Shown: positions 8,425 to 18,510, counted from the stretch's first letter. The stretch: DNA of 64,000 nt from CAYVTD01 sp964454445 (GCA_964454445.1 CAYVTD010000004.1:1-64000); one strand, 5' to 3'. Translations and numbers: made by a program. Notes: generated by a model from the sequence alone, not told the origin.

Positions 8425-9990
8425 TTATTTTTTAATATTTGGCAGTTCCAAACCATAGTCCTGTTTCTTATCTGCCTTTTTCAATTGGAAGGCAAGAAAA
8501 ACCGACACGAGACCACAAACAACCAATATAAAAATTGGTATAGTATAGTCGTAAGTCATTTCGCCTGCGCGTATTGACTTAAGATTGTCCTTGTTCACAA
8601 AATCGAGAAGTGCACCAATACCCCAGAAAAATAAACCAAGCCCCCAATTCTGCACTGTAAACATCGAAGCATAAGCTGTCCCAAGTCGATTCTCAGGAAC
8701 AATCTTTGCCACTGAGGGCCACATTGCCGCCGGCACAAGCGAAAAAGCAATTCCGAGCGAAAGCAAACCCAAATAAGCAAGAATTGTGCTTTGCGATAGA
8801 GACAGTGATAAATGTGCGAAAATCAACAAAGCAGCGCCAAGAATCATCAAAGATGCCGCTTTACCTTTATTGTCCACATAACTGCCAAAAATCGGAGTAA
8901 ATAAAATAGTGCCAAGAGGAATGAGCGAAGCTGTTTTTGGTCCATTCCGGAGCCAAATACTCAATACGTCGCTGTATGTTATTATGTATGAAGCAAAAAT
9001 ACCAACGACTAAAATATAAGTAACGATTTTGCCGGTCATTGTTTTCATTCTTGGTGGTATCAACGAAAACGAAAGACCGAACAAGAAAAACACAATATAA
9101 ACACTTGTATTACCAAACATACTGCTGCCAAAAAGGACAATATTGCCGCCAATTTCTGGCAATTCATAAGCAAAACCAAATTTATTAACAAGAATGTCGG
9201 GCGCATACATAATAAAAGGAAAAACTGCCGAATAGAAGGCAACACATAGCAAGGCAATATAAATAAATGATTTATTTGTAGCTAGCTTTGCCAAGTCGCT
9301 AAACTTAAATTCTTCATCTGCTGGCTTTTCTTCGTTATTGTCAGAGGCAATTTGTTTTAACTGATTGTCGATTTTAATATCAAACGCGATATAAACAACA
9401 AACATAATGAGTGCTAATCCAATCAAAGAAGCTGCAAAGCTAATAGCTGAGGAAGCCGAGCCACCAGCGATATCTATCGAAAGAGCAGTCCCCAGGGCCG
9501 TCCCCAATCGCCCAAACCCTACGTTGATTGCCAGAGCAAGCGCCAGCTCATAGCCCTTGAACCATTTGATTACTGTACGGGTAACTACCACGCATATTAC
9601 TTCCAGACCAGTACCAAACAGAATCCTGCCAATTATCATTCCCGTAAAAGTAAGCCCTTCACCAAAAAAACCACTTGATGAAAGTGCTGTTATTGCGCCA
9701 CCAACTGTCGCCAAACCCCCAAAAACCAAGCCTGCAAGGCGAATACCCCATTTGTCGAGGATTATACCTCCAACGATTATCATACCAAACATATTAGCTA
9801 TAGTCGTCAAACCGATTATCCTGCCAAATTCCTCGCTCGTAAAGCCCAAATCGGTTTCAACCAAGTTTTTCAACCCCGAGAAGAAATCCTGAAACCAGTA
9901 AGTGGCAAACATCAAGGCGCTAACAAGCACTAACACCAGCCATCTCATTGCTACCTGATCGCGCAGAGTTTTTTGAATCTTATCTTTCAT
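8425..9990 (-). CDS. MFS transporter
   Basis: A 521-residue membrane protein with about 12 predicted helices. Loop 2-3 carries a major-facilitator signature (GIILDKWGIRLAG), and the matching loop in the C-terminal half is PIFGSYVDNKGK. A hydrophilic central loop (about 210-235, KQIASDNNEEKPADEE) separates the two six-helix halves. The protein is longer than the commonest sugar or drug MFS members, and I cannot assign a substrate. Organic anions or sugars are possible. The start ATG is preceded by AAGGT on the sense strand. It is transcribed alone, converging on the receiver-kinase gene. Confidence 0.87.
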   Translation of the reverse strand: MKDKIQKTLRDQVAMRWLVLVLVSALMFATYWFQDFFSGLKNLVETDLGFTSEEFGRIIGLTTIANMFGMIIVGGIILDKWGIRLAGLVFGGLATVGGAITALSSSGFFGEGLTFTGMIIGRILFGTGLEVICVVVTRTVIKWFKGYELALALAINVGFGRLGTALGTALSIDIAGGSASSAISFAASLIGLALIMFVVYIAFDIKIDNQLKQIASDNNEEKPADEEFKFSDLAKLATNKSFIYIALLCVAFYSAVFPFIMYAPDILVNKFGFAYELPEIGGNIVLFGSSMFGNTSVYIVFFLFGLSFSLIPPRMKTMTGKIVTYILVVGIFASYIITYSDVLSIWLRNGPKTASLIPLGTILFTPIFGSYVDNKGKAASLMILGAALLIFAHLSLSLSQSTILAYLGLLSLGIAFSLVPAAMWPSVAKIVPENRLGTAYASMFTVQNWGLGLFFWGIGALLDFVNKDNLKSIRAGEMTYDYTIPIFILVVCGLVSVFLAFQLKKADKKQDYGLELPNIKK

Positions 9991-10138
9991 ATACCTTCGT
10001 CGTTTAATGAATAAATATTTAACCTTATAATTTTTATGGATTTCAAATATAATTTACGAAAAAAAAAATATAGAAAAAACAAACAACACTTTTTTTATAA
10101 ATTATGATATATTTTTCAACAAGAACCTAAAAACCTTT

Positions 10139-10993
10139 ATGAAAAAATTATTCTCTCATTGGTGGTTTAGAATAATATTCTTTTTGGCTGCAGCACTTTT
10201 CTTTTTTATGCTCATTGGCGCTTTACATCTAGTTACCGATGTTTCGTCATCGACAGATTTGCTGCTCGTTTTGTTGTTACTGTCTATTTTGCTTCTTAGC
10301 TTTTTTATGGAATACATGCGAAAAGCAGCATTGGAATACATCCCTTCTGAAAAAAGAAGTTTTGTTTTTAGCATTTTTAATACCAGCAACTTACTTGGAA
10401 ATATACTATATGGCTTGTCCTCAGGTCTTCTGCCAATGCTTGTATTTCTTGGATTGTTCTTTATCTTTGGGACTGATATAAGTATAAATAATTCATTAAC
10501 TCTTGATAAACTTCTGCGAGCTTTTGTTTTGATTTTTACAGTTTCTGCACTCGAAGAACTGCTGTTCCGCGGCGTAATCTATCAATCATTAATAGAAAAA
10601 TTTGGAGAAAGCCTGCCAACAATTCTAATAAGCGTTTTATTCTCACTGGCTCATCTGGATATTTCGCGAATTGATGTTCTTGCCTTAATCAATGTTTTTC
10701 TTGCAGGAGTTTTATTGTCGATAATGTTTCTAAAAACAAAATCATTAATCCTGCCAATTTCATTCCACTTTTTTTGGAATTTTTTTCAGGTATTGCTTCT
10801 CGACTTGCCTTTAAGCGGCAACTACATAGATTCCCATCTGTTTATATTTCGAAATTATGATGTGTCAAGAATCCTTTATGGCGGGACATTCGGAGTGGAA
10901 GGAGGATTAATTGTTACTATTGTTTTACTTGTTTATATTTGGATAGTCAATAGCAAAGCATTTATAAATAAAGAAAGCAATAATAGACAATAA
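10139..10993 (+). CDS. CPBP family intramembrane glutamic endopeptidase
   Basis: A 284-residue membrane protein with about eight hydrophobic segments and all CPBP (Abi/CAAX protease) motifs: E139-E140-x3-R144, F168-x3-H172, and H210-x3-N214. These residues form the active site within the membrane. Bacterial members cleave or bind other membrane proteins and are linked variously to bacteriocin immunity and signalling. Nothing in the neighbourhood shows the substrate. The next gene is an exported TPR protein 66 bases downstream, possibly co-transcribed. Confidence 0.87.
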   Translation: MKKLFSHWWFRIIFFLAAALFFFMLIGALHLVTDVSSSTDLLLVLLLLSILLLSFFMEYMRKAALEYIPSEKRSFVFSIFNTSNLLGNILYGLSSGLLPMLVFLGLFFIFGTDISINNSLTLDKLLRAFVLIFTVSALEELLFRGVIYQSLIEKFGESLPTILISVLFSLAHLDISRIDVLALINVFLAGVLLSIMFLKTKSLILPISFHFFWNFFQVLLLDLPLSGNYIDSHLFIFRNYDVSRILYGGTFGVEGGLIVTIVLLVYIWIVNSKAFINKESNNRQ

Positions 10994-11059
10994 ACTATAA
11001 GGAAACTAAGGCTTAATCGTCAATAATCGAGTTATCGGTAATCTTATGGAAAAGAATTT

Positions 11060-12238
11060 ATGATTAGCAAGAAATTCACATCAAGTATAAAACTATTTTC
11101 TACTATTATAATTACTCTATTATTAAGCTCATTAGAAAGCCGCTCGCAATGGGCAATAATGGAAGGAAAGGGCGATTCCTTGCTTCGACAAGGGGCCGAT
11201 TATATATATAATGTCCAATTTGACGAGGCGTCAAAGTGCTTTAACGAAGTTATAAAGAGCTTTCCCGACCATCCGGCAGGATATTTTCTTGATGCGATGG
11301 TCGAATATTGGAAAATAACGCTTTATCGACGCACCGAGCGCTTCGACAAGCTCTTTCTTGAAAAGATACAACGGGTTATCAATCTTTGTGATAAACAATT
11401 GGAGAAAAATTCTTATGACATAAAGTATCTTTTTTTTAAGGGTGGAGCTTACGGCTATCGCGGCAGGTTTTATGCTACAAGGCGAAGCTGGCTCAATGCT
11501 ATTAGCGATGGGAAAAGCGGTTTCGACATATTAATGAAATGCCAGCAAATAGCCCCCGGCAACCACGATATTATGCTCGGTACTGGATCTTACAATTATT
11601 TTGCCGCCGCCTTGCCTGAGGAATATCCTTTTTTAAAACCTTTGATGATTTTCCTTCCAAAAGGAGACAAGGTAATTGGCAGATTGCAGTTGCACGCTTC
11701 TGCCAAGTATGCCCGCTATGCAGGAACAGAGGCAGAAGTTGTCTTGCTTCAAATATATTATAATTTCGAAAAGAATGCAGATTTATCCGTGCAAACAACC
11801 GAAAAATTGTTCTCTCGCTATCCAAATAATCCTTATTTCCATCGCTATCTTGGCAGATCTTATGTCCTCGCTGGAGAAATTGAGAAAAGTGAAGCTACCT
11901 GGCGGGAAATTGTAAAAAGATGTATCAGCAAGCAAACAGGCTATGATTTCCTTACAATGCGCGAGGCTTGCTATTATGTCGGTAACGCCTTGCTAAGAAG
12001 AAACGAAAACGATGCCGCATTGAAGTATTTTTTAAAATCTGTGGAGGGAAGCGAATACTTGGAAGCCGACGATGATGAAGAATCAGGCTTTTATGTGCTG
12101 GCAACCTTAAAAATTGCACGCATATACAGAGACAAAAACAACAAAAAACTCGCTAAAGAGTATTATCAAAAATTATTAAAAATGCGCGATTATGGTGGCT
12201 CGCACACAGCCGCTAAAAATTATTTAAATATCAAGTAA
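11060..12238 (+). CDS. Exported tetratricopeptide-repeat protein, function unknown
   Basis: A 392-residue protein with an N-terminal signal sequence (hydrophobic core about residues 12-25, likely cleaved before QWAIMEG). The body is helical repeats of TPR type, for example GADYIYNVQFDEASKCFNEV, FHRYLGRSYVLAGEIEKSEATW and EYYQKLLKM. TPR arrays mediate protein contacts, so this is probably a periplasmic scaffold. GGAAAAG lies about 6 bases upstream of the ATG. I do not recognise a specific family. It stands between a CPBP protease and the exopolysaccharide operon, with a terminator-like hairpin downstream. Confidence 0.75.
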   Translation: MISKKFTSSIKLFSTIIITLLLSSLESRSQWAIMEGKGDSLLRQGADYIYNVQFDEASKCFNEVIKSFPDHPAGYFLDAMVEYWKITLYRRTERFDKLFLEKIQRVINLCDKQLEKNSYDIKYLFFKGGAYGYRGRFYATRRSWLNAISDGKSGFDILMKCQQIAPGNHDIMLGTGSYNYFAAALPEEYPFLKPLMIFLPKGDKVIGRLQLHASAKYARYAGTEAEVVLLQIYYNFEKNADLSVQTTEKLFSRYPNNPYFHRYLGRSYVLAGEIEKSEATWREIVKRCISKQTGYDFLTMREACYYVGNALLRRNENDAALKYFLKSVEGSEYLEADDDEESGFYVLATLKIARIYRDKNNKKLAKEYYQKLLKMRDYGGSHTAAKNYLNIK

Positions 12239-12337
12239 TTTTGCCCTATATCTTTTTTTAATCATTAATATACACATTTTCCTCCCTATCATTTCTATTG
12301 TATTCTCATTTCGTTTTAATCGTAAATTTAAAAATTT

Positions 12338-12375
12338 ATGAAGTAACCATCATTAAAAGAAATGGCTTCATTTTT
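12338..12375 (+). terminator. Probable intrinsic terminator after the TPR gene
   Basis: ATGAAG-taa-CCAT pairs with ATGG-CTTCAT around a loop of about 11 bases, and a run of T follows. It lies 100 bases after the TPR gene stop and about 60 bases before the polysaccharide operon start, separating the two units. A TAATTTTG element at 12389-12396 just after it matches the Bacteroidota -7 consensus TAnnTTTG, but no TTG lies at the expected -33 distance. Confidence 0.45.
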
Positions 12376-12436
12376 GACAATTATTTCTTAATTTTGTAGA
12401 TTATTCTTATTATTATGGGAAAACAACAGGAAGCTT

Positions 12437-14173
12437 ATGAAAAATATAAAAATAATAGTGCTTCTATTATTGTCAATTATTAGTATTTGCCAGCTAAAAG
12501 CTCAAATTAAAGGTATTACTTCGTTACAGGAACAAAGCGTTCTCGGCTCCGAAAGTAGCGGTATGAGCGAAATGAAAGAACTATTGGGAGGCGAATCGGC
12601 TGTATTAGGCAATATTGTCGATGCAAATTATTATAAAGTTGGCCCAGGCGATGTGCTTATGCTCCAAAATCTTACATCTTTCCCAGAGCAAAGTCCAATA
12701 GTTGTTACCCCGGAAAATACCGTAATCATTCCAAGAGTCGGTATTATATCACTTAGCAATATGACCCTCGCCGCAGCCCGCAATGAGATAATAAAAGCCA
12801 TCAAGGCAAAAAATCGCGATGCTATTGCCTCAGTTACACTTTATAAACCAAGAAATGTCATAGTTACGATAGAAGGAGACGTCAGTTTCCCCGGCACTTA
12901 TGTTTTCCCGGCGACTTTCAGGATTTCCACAGCCATAAGAAGTGCCAACCAAACCAAGCTAAGCCAGCAACTTCCTGCAGAACAGACCCACAGAATCCTA
13001 GTGCAAAGAGACGATATTCGCAAAAAATGGCTTAACACTCAAAACAGCGGCTTAACAGAAGAAATCATCTATTCAACAAGAGATATTGATATTTTACGCT
13101 CCGATGGCTCGACCGTCTCGGCAGACATTCAAAAGGCATACTCGCGAGCAAGTGTCGAATTTGACCCTTATCTTCAAGAAGGAGACGTAATTACAGTGCC
13201 ATTCCGTCCTCAAAACTTTTCTTTTATTGAAATAAACGGAGCTGTCCGTCGCCCTTGCAAGATTCTTTTTCGTCAGGGAGATATGGTTTCCGACCTGCTG
13301 CGCTTTGCTTTGGGAGCCGCTTCCGATGCAGACCTTAGCAATATAACTTTATTCATTCCTGAAAAAAATTTTAAAACAAAAATAAATGTAACAAATGGCT
13401 TTGAAATAAATGGACAAGATTATGAATTAAGCTCTGGAAGCATTATTATAGTTGGAAAAATAGCAGCTCCTCGCCAATCTGACATTGGGTTTGTTGCCAT
13501 CGCCGGCGAAGTGGCTAATCCTGGCTCTTACAATATCCAATTAGGCGTTACGCGGCTTAAAGATATTCTCAAATCTGCCGGTGGTCTAACAGAAAAAGCT
13601 TACTTGCCTCTGGCTAAAATCATTCGCTATGGAAAACATTTTCCTGAGACAGAAGACAAAACCAAAGATTTTTTTAGTTATATGCAATATAGCGACTTAG
13701 AGCCACTCGACACAATCCGTACAAAAATTGATATACTAATGAAAGAACCAGTTGTTTCTGCCGATTTCCAAGCAGCCATAGAAAAAGACTCTCCTCAGGA
13801 CAATGTTTTGCTCGAAGATGGCGATTTGATTGTAATTCCTGCAAAACCAACACATATTTTCGTTTGGGGTCAGGTAAACAAGCCTGGGTATATCGAATTT
13901 CAAGAAGGCAAAACAATTGAATGGTACATAGAGCAAGCCGGTGGCGCCGCAACCGGTTCCGATGAAGATAGAGCAAGGATTATAAGAGGAAAAAACAAAA
14001 TTTGGGTGGAAGGAGACGATGACATTTTTGTATTAGCAGGCGATGAAGTTTATGTGCCACACGAAATAATTCCCGACAGAATGGAAACCATACAAAAATA
14101 TGCCGCTGTTGCCTCAATCTTGGGAGCTTTAGCGGCTGTTCTAAATGTCATTGTTTGGATATATCTGCGATGA
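12437..14173 (+). CDS. Polysaccharide export protein, SLBB domains (Wza-like)
   Basis: A 578-residue exported protein with a type I signal peptide (about residues 1-23). A polysaccharide-export domain follows, containing YYKVGPGDVLML, a hallmark of Wza/BexD/KpsD proteins. Several SLBB modules come next, each with a GEV.NPGSY-like motif: EGDVSFPGTYVF, NGAVRRPCKILF, AGEVANPGSYNI and WGQVNKPGYIEF. A single C-terminal hydrophobic helix (AAVASILGALAAVLNVIVWIY) could span a membrane. The protein should form the periplasmic/outer-membrane channel for an exopolysaccharide. It is the first gene of a four-gene operon whose next gene overlaps by ATGA. No lipobox is evident, unlike classical Wza. Confidence 0.88.
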   Translation: MKNIKIIVLLLLSIISICQLKAQIKGITSLQEQSVLGSESSGMSEMKELLGGESAVLGNIVDANYYKVGPGDVLMLQNLTSFPEQSPIVVTPENTVIIPRVGIISLSNMTLAAARNEIIKAIKAKNRDAIASVTLYKPRNVIVTIEGDVSFPGTYVFPATFRISTAIRSANQTKLSQQLPAEQTHRILVQRDDIRKKWLNTQNSGLTEEIIYSTRDIDILRSDGSTVSADIQKAYSRASVEFDPYLQEGDVITVPFRPQNFSFIEINGAVRRPCKILFRQGDMVSDLLRFALGAASDADLSNITLFIPEKNFKTKINVTNGFEINGQDYELSSGSIIIVGKIAAPRQSDIGFVAIAGEVANPGSYNIQLGVTRLKDILKSAGGLTEKAYLPLAKIIRYGKHFPETEDKTKDFFSYMQYSDLEPLDTIRTKIDILMKEPVVSADFQAAIEKDSPQDNVLLEDGDLIVIPAKPTHIFVWGQVNKPGYIEFQEGKTIEWYIEQAGGAATGSDEDRARIIRGKNKIWVEGDDDIFVLAGDEVYVPHEIIPDRMETIQKYAAVASILGALAAVLNVIVWIYLR

Positions 14174-15810
14174 TAAAATGCCTGATTTATATACATCTTG
14201 CAATGTTTCTTTCGACAAGTTTGCTTTTCGCACAAGTTGAAAACTTGCCTGTGTCTCATCCCGTTTATCATTTTCTCGAAAGATACGAGGCAATGGGTAT
14301 TTTACCGTATTTTTCTACTTCAGACCTGCCTTTGCCAAGGAAAGTGATTGCCGAACAATTAAAAAAAATAAGAAAATATGAGAATAGATTAAGCCAAAGC
14401 GAATTAAGATATTTGAAAGAATTTGAAGACGAATTTCTGTCAGATAATATCCAGCGAAATGTGCTTATCGATAGCAAATCAGATTCGGGAAGTATTTTTT
14501 TTAAGGGTATTATTAGCAACAACGAAAAATACTTTTACTATTATGCTGATTCTGTTAATTCAGTTAGGTTTTTACCACTTGCATCATTGGATTTTTTTGT
14601 AAAACAATCAGATTTAGGCGGAGATCTATCAGTTGCTCTTGGCACACTTGGTCTGCGGTTACACGGCACGATTGACGATCTGCTCGGCTATTATTTGCAG
14701 GCAACAAATGGTGCTGTGCTTTCTGGAGACAGGGAATTGGCTACAGAAGACAACCGGCTGAGCCATAACGTAAAATTTATGAGATACAACAGCGATTTCG
14801 ATTTTTCAGAATCTTCGCTTCGGCTCGAAAAAAATTGGTTTTTCGCTTCCATTGGCAAGGAAACTCGCTTACTGGGTGCCGGATTGCAGCAAAGGGCTTT
14901 TATTTCAACATTAGCTCCCACTTTTGACGCCATCGACTTAGGTACTAAATTCATGCAATTCAACTATCGCTTTACCCACGCATCACTTATCCCTTACGTC
15001 AAAGATGGTTTCAACTACGGCTTTAATGCTAAATTGCCACCTAAGTATATGGCAATGCATCGCTTTGCATTAACTCCATCATGGGGTGAATTTGCTTTCT
15101 GGGAAAGTGTTGTTTATTCCGAAAGAACAGTCGATTTGGGATATCTCAATCCACTAAGTTTCTTAAAATCTTGTGAACATTCGCTCCACGACCGTGATAA
15201 CTCTGCAATGGGCTTCGACTTAACATTTCGTCCATTATCAAGATTGCAATTCAAAGGCAGTTTCCTGCTCGATGATATTATTTTTTCAGAGATAGGCAAG
15301 AGCTTTTGGAGCAATAAAACAGCTGTTAATGCCTCACTAATGTATGCGAGCCCGTGGGATTTCGATTTTGGTTTTGAATATGCCCGTGTCGAGCCATATA
15401 CTTTTTCGCATTTTAATTATTTGAACTCCATGACGCATGACTCAGCAATTTTTGCCGGCTCGCTACAGCCAAATTCCGATCAATTCACTTTTTTGTGCAG
15501 AATCTGGCATTCCATAAGGTATCCCATTGAAATATCAATGTCATATCGCCAGCAGGGCAAGAATATCTATGATGAAAACGACAGTTTGATTAAAAATGTC
15601 GGCTCCGATCCCTTGGAAAGCATTCGACCGGGTGATCCAACAAAAATTAAGTTTCTTGATGGCAGGCGGGAATATACTTTTTTGCTTGGGATTAGTGCGG
15701 GAATTGAAATAATAAGACAATTTTCCGTGCATTGTAATTATATGATGAAATCTGTTAACGGCGACATCAACCACTTGATCCGATTCACATTATTTTTTGA
15801 GGATTTTTAA
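14170..15810 (+). CDS. Capsule assembly Wzi-family outer membrane protein
   Basis: A 546-residue protein with a signal peptide (CLIYIHLAMFLSTSLLFAQ) and a body of alternating polar/hydrophobic strands ending in an aromatic residue (RFTLFFEDF), as expected for an outer-membrane beta-barrel. N-terminal VSHPVYHFLERYEAMG and the strand pattern resemble the Wzi capsule assembly family, which anchors capsule at the surface. The ATG at 14170 overlaps the preceding TGA (ATGA), so translation is probably coupled. An upstream in-frame TTG at 14155 is less likely. Position between a Wza-like exporter and a glycosyltransferase supports the assignment. Confidence 0.75.
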   Translation: MIKCLIYIHLAMFLSTSLLFAQVENLPVSHPVYHFLERYEAMGILPYFSTSDLPLPRKVIAEQLKKIRKYENRLSQSELRYLKEFEDEFLSDNIQRNVLIDSKSDSGSIFFKGIISNNEKYFYYYADSVNSVRFLPLASLDFFVKQSDLGGDLSVALGTLGLRLHGTIDDLLGYYLQATNGAVLSGDRELATEDNRLSHNVKFMRYNSDFDFSESSLRLEKNWFFASIGKETRLLGAGLQQRAFISTLAPTFDAIDLGTKFMQFNYRFTHASLIPYVKDGFNYGFNAKLPPKYMAMHRFALTPSWGEFAFWESVVYSERTVDLGYLNPLSFLKSCEHSLHDRDNSAMGFDLTFRPLSRLQFKGSFLLDDIIFSEIGKSFWSNKTAVNASLMYASPWDFDFGFEYARVEPYTFSHFNYLNSMTHDSAIFAGSLQPNSDQFTFLCRIWHSIRYPIEISMSYRQQGKNIYDENDSLIKNVGSDPLESIRPGDPTKIKFLDGRREYTFLLGISAGIEIIRQFSVHCNYMMKSVNGDINHLIRFTLFFEDF

Positions 15811-15813
15811 TTT

Positions 15814-16977
15814 ATGATTGAAATACTTGCAAATATTGTTGCTGTCTTTTCCATTTTCGCACTGATTTACGTGTTTTTTTTATATCCTTCCCTGATAAGG
15901 ATTTTATCTATAATACTTAATAAACCTCTGGAAACGAACAAGGATTACAAACCTGAACTAACAGTTTTAATCTCATTTTACAACGAGGAAAAACTAATCG
16001 AAGATTGCATTCGCTCCGTTTACACCAGTGGATATCCGAAAGAAAAAATCATAGTTATTGCCGCAAGTGATGGTTCAAGTGACGATAGCGTCAGAATTGT
16101 CAAAGAATTGCAAAAAGAATATCGCTCTTTGCAATTAATCGAATTTGGCAGATCGGGGAAAAATAAAGTATTAAACAAAATAGCTCCTTTAGTTCAAACT
16201 GAACTGTTATTTTATCTCGATGCCGACTCCCGGCCGCAAATAGGTGCTTTAGAATCGATGGTTTTAAAATTTTCAGATGCAAATGTAGGCGCTTTGATTT
16301 CTTCTCTTCAATTTGGTAATGAACTCGGAGAAAATGCTGGAGGTCAGGGAGAAAAGATTTATCAAACTTATGAGGGTTGGATTAGAGATAGCGAAAGCCG
16401 GATTTACTCTACGGTCAATAGTTTAGGTAGCTTTTATGCTATTAAAAAGAAATATTACAAGCCATTGACCAACGATCTTCTTGCAGACGACTTCCAACCA
16501 TTGCTTGACGTGATTGAAGCGGGAGGCAGAGTGATTTTCGATACAGATGCCATCACAAACGAAGTTAGAGGCAAATCTCTTATCGATGAATGTTCAAGAC
16601 GGGTGAGAACTTCTGCTGCTGGACTATCGACTTTATGGCATGCAAAGAAACTACTGTCGCCTGTCTATGGTTGGACTGCTTTTTTCCTTTGGTCTCATAA
16701 ACTATTAAGATGGCTTTCTCCTTGTTTCTTACTTTTACTGCTTTTCTCTACTGCTTTTATGTCGTATGGAACAACGTTTTTTTATATTATTGCCATTCTA
16801 CAATTAGTTTTATATTCATTTGCCTTTATTGGATGGATTTTAGAAAAATTCTCGGTAAGTATCTTTATTTTCAAGATGTGCCTTTACTTTATCACAATGA
16901 ATATAGGCTTTTTTAAGGGTATTATAGGATTTTTATCTAAGAAACAGAATGCCCTCTGGGATGGGCATATTTATTGA
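15814..16977 (+). CDS. Glycosyltransferase family 2 (membrane-associated)
   Basis: A 387-residue processive-type GT2. An N-terminal membrane helix (about 5-35) precedes a GT-A fold with LTVLISFYNEE, nucleotide-binding D86-G-S-S-D-D, metal-binding D136-A-D138 and the acceptor-site region L-A-D225-D226-F. Two to four C-terminal helices (about 280-375) follow. The enzyme transfers a sugar from a nucleotide donor to a lipid-linked or growing polysaccharide on the inner face of the membrane. The start is 3 bases after the Wzi-like gene stop, indicating one transcript. Donor and acceptor sugars cannot be deduced. Confidence 0.87.
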   Translation: MIEILANIVAVFSIFALIYVFFLYPSLIRILSIILNKPLETNKDYKPELTVLISFYNEEKLIEDCIRSVYTSGYPKEKIIVIAASDGSSDDSVRIVKELQKEYRSLQLIEFGRSGKNKVLNKIAPLVQTELLFYLDADSRPQIGALESMVLKFSDANVGALISSLQFGNELGENAGGQGEKIYQTYEGWIRDSESRIYSTVNSLGSFYAIKKKYYKPLTNDLLADDFQPLLDVIEAGGRVIFDTDAITNEVRGKSLIDECSRRVRTSAAGLSTLWHAKKLLSPVYGWTAFFLWSHKLLRWLSPCFLLLLLFSTAFMSYGTTFFYIIAILQLVLYSFAFIGWILEKFSVSIFIFKMCLYFITMNIGFFKGIIGFLSKKQNALWDGHIY

Positions 16978-16999
16978 AGAATAGCGAATTTATTTTGTT

Positions 17000-18481
17000 A
17001 TGGTTGCGAACAAGGAAAAAACAAAAGTCAGAAAAGACGATCAAGCGGATACTTATCCTATCGCCAGAAAATCTCATTTTTTAGCGAAAACCTCGCCATA
17101 CTTGTTTCAATTAGCTGCCGATTTTATTGCTATTACCATAAGCTATTGTTTGCAATTTTATATTAGATACAGCAAATCAGCAATAGTGCCAGATATTGAA
17201 ATGTTCTTTTCTGGAGCTATTTTAACACTCTTTTATTGGCATATCATCTTTTGGATAGCCGGTCTATATAAAAACTGGTATATACGCTCACCATTCGAAG
17301 AATTTTTCACAATAATAAAGACTTCTTTTTTCGGCAGCGTACTCATTTTCTTTTTCATTTATTTAGACAGCTTAATGGTAGAAGGCACTAAATCGCCACG
17401 GTTTATGTTCCTTGTTTTCTTCGGTATTATATCCATTTCCACGACCATTTTACGCTTTATTTCAAAGAAAGCGCAAGTATCGCTTCGCTCGCGTGGCATT
17501 ATCGCAACTCCCTCAATCATTATCGGCACAAAAGACAAAACTATCGAATTGGCAGAAAAAATTGCTAAAACTCCATCTTGGGGCTTTCGGACTATTGGTA
17601 TTGTCATTGTGGGCGATTATGACTACAGTATAGACCCAAAAAAAATCGGCTTTCGCTTACTTGGCTTCACTTCTGAACTCCCTCAAATCCTTGATATTTA
17701 TAAGCCAATGGAAGCGCTTATTTCAGTTAAAACTCAAGACCATGAGCAATTAATGAAAATCGTTTCAACCTGTGGTGATAAAAACATTGCTGTGAAAATC
17801 GAGCCTGATTTATATGATATTTTTACTGGTCAAGTCAGGACTTTGCCCATTTATGGCATTCCGCTCATCGAAATAAGCTCTCAATTGCTCAAACCGTGGG
17901 AGGCCGCTGTGAAACGGCTGTTTGATATTGTTTTCAGCTTGCTTGTTATAATATTGGGATTACCTTTTTGGCTGCTTTTCGCCCTCATTATTAAGCTTGA
18001 AAGCAAAGGCCCTGTGTTTTACACGCAAAAGCGAACCGGTAAAAATGGCAACGAGTTCCGTATTTACAAATTCAGGTCAATGTTTACCAACATACCAAAA
18101 GAAGCTGGCTGGACTGTAGTAAACGACCCTCGAGTAACAAAATTTGGTAAATTCATCAGGAAATCGCATTTAGACGAAATCCCCCAATTCTGGAACGTTC
18201 TAATTGGCGATATGAGTGTGGTCGGTCCACGACCAGAACAGCCGAAATTTGTCGAAGAATTCAGCAATGAAATATCTTATTATAAAAGAAGATTGAAAGT
18301 GCGCCCCGGCATCACGGGTTGGTGGCAGATACAATACCAGCCTTACGAACTTTCATTGGAAGAAATTAAGAATCGGCTCAAAGACGATTTTTATTACATC
18401 GAAAATATGTCTTTAAAACTTGACATTGAAATTGTTGTCAGAACGGTCTATTGTGTTATCAAAGGACACGGTCAGACATAG
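17000..18481 (+). CDS. Undecaprenyl-phosphate sugar phosphotransferase (WbaP/WcaJ-like)
   Basis: A 493-residue polyprenyl glycosylphosphotransferase that starts exopolysaccharide synthesis by moving sugar-1-phosphate from a UDP-sugar to undecaprenyl phosphate. There are four or five N-terminal helices (about 30-155), a central Rossmann-like domain and the conserved catalytic domain from K305: KRLFDIVFS, the YKFRSM motif, RKSHLDEIPQFWNVL, GDMSVVGPRPE and RPGITGWWQI. Catalytic acidic and arginine residues lie in these motifs. It ends the operon and faces trmH tail to tail. Wzx flippase, Wzy polymerase and a Wzc-like kinase are not seen here, so other loci must complete the pathway. Confidence 0.92.
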   Translation: MVANKEKTKVRKDDQADTYPIARKSHFLAKTSPYLFQLAADFIAITISYCLQFYIRYSKSAIVPDIEMFFSGAILTLFYWHIIFWIAGLYKNWYIRSPFEEFFTIIKTSFFGSVLIFFFIYLDSLMVEGTKSPRFMFLVFFGIISISTTILRFISKKAQVSLRSRGIIATPSIIIGTKDKTIELAEKIAKTPSWGFRTIGIVIVGDYDYSIDPKKIGFRLLGFTSELPQILDIYKPMEALISVKTQDHEQLMKIVSTCGDKNIAVKIEPDLYDIFTGQVRTLPIYGIPLIEISSQLLKPWEAAVKRLFDIVFSLLVIILGLPFWLLFALIIKLESKGPVFYTQKRTGKNGNEFRIYKFRSMFTNIPKEAGWTVVNDPRVTKFGKFIRKSHLDEIPQFWNVLIGDMSVVGPRPEQPKFVEEFSNEISYYKRRLKVRPGITGWWQIQYQPYELSLEEIKNRLKDDFYYIENMSLKLDIEIVVRTVYCVIKGHGQT

Positions 18482-18510
18482 ATTTCTTTAATATTCCGTT
18501 AAAAAATACA

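Noticed and set aside
12389..12396. TAATTTTG as a complete promoter of the polysaccharide operon
   Set aside because: The -7 match is good, but the nearest TTG is only 12 bases upstream, too close for the -33 element.
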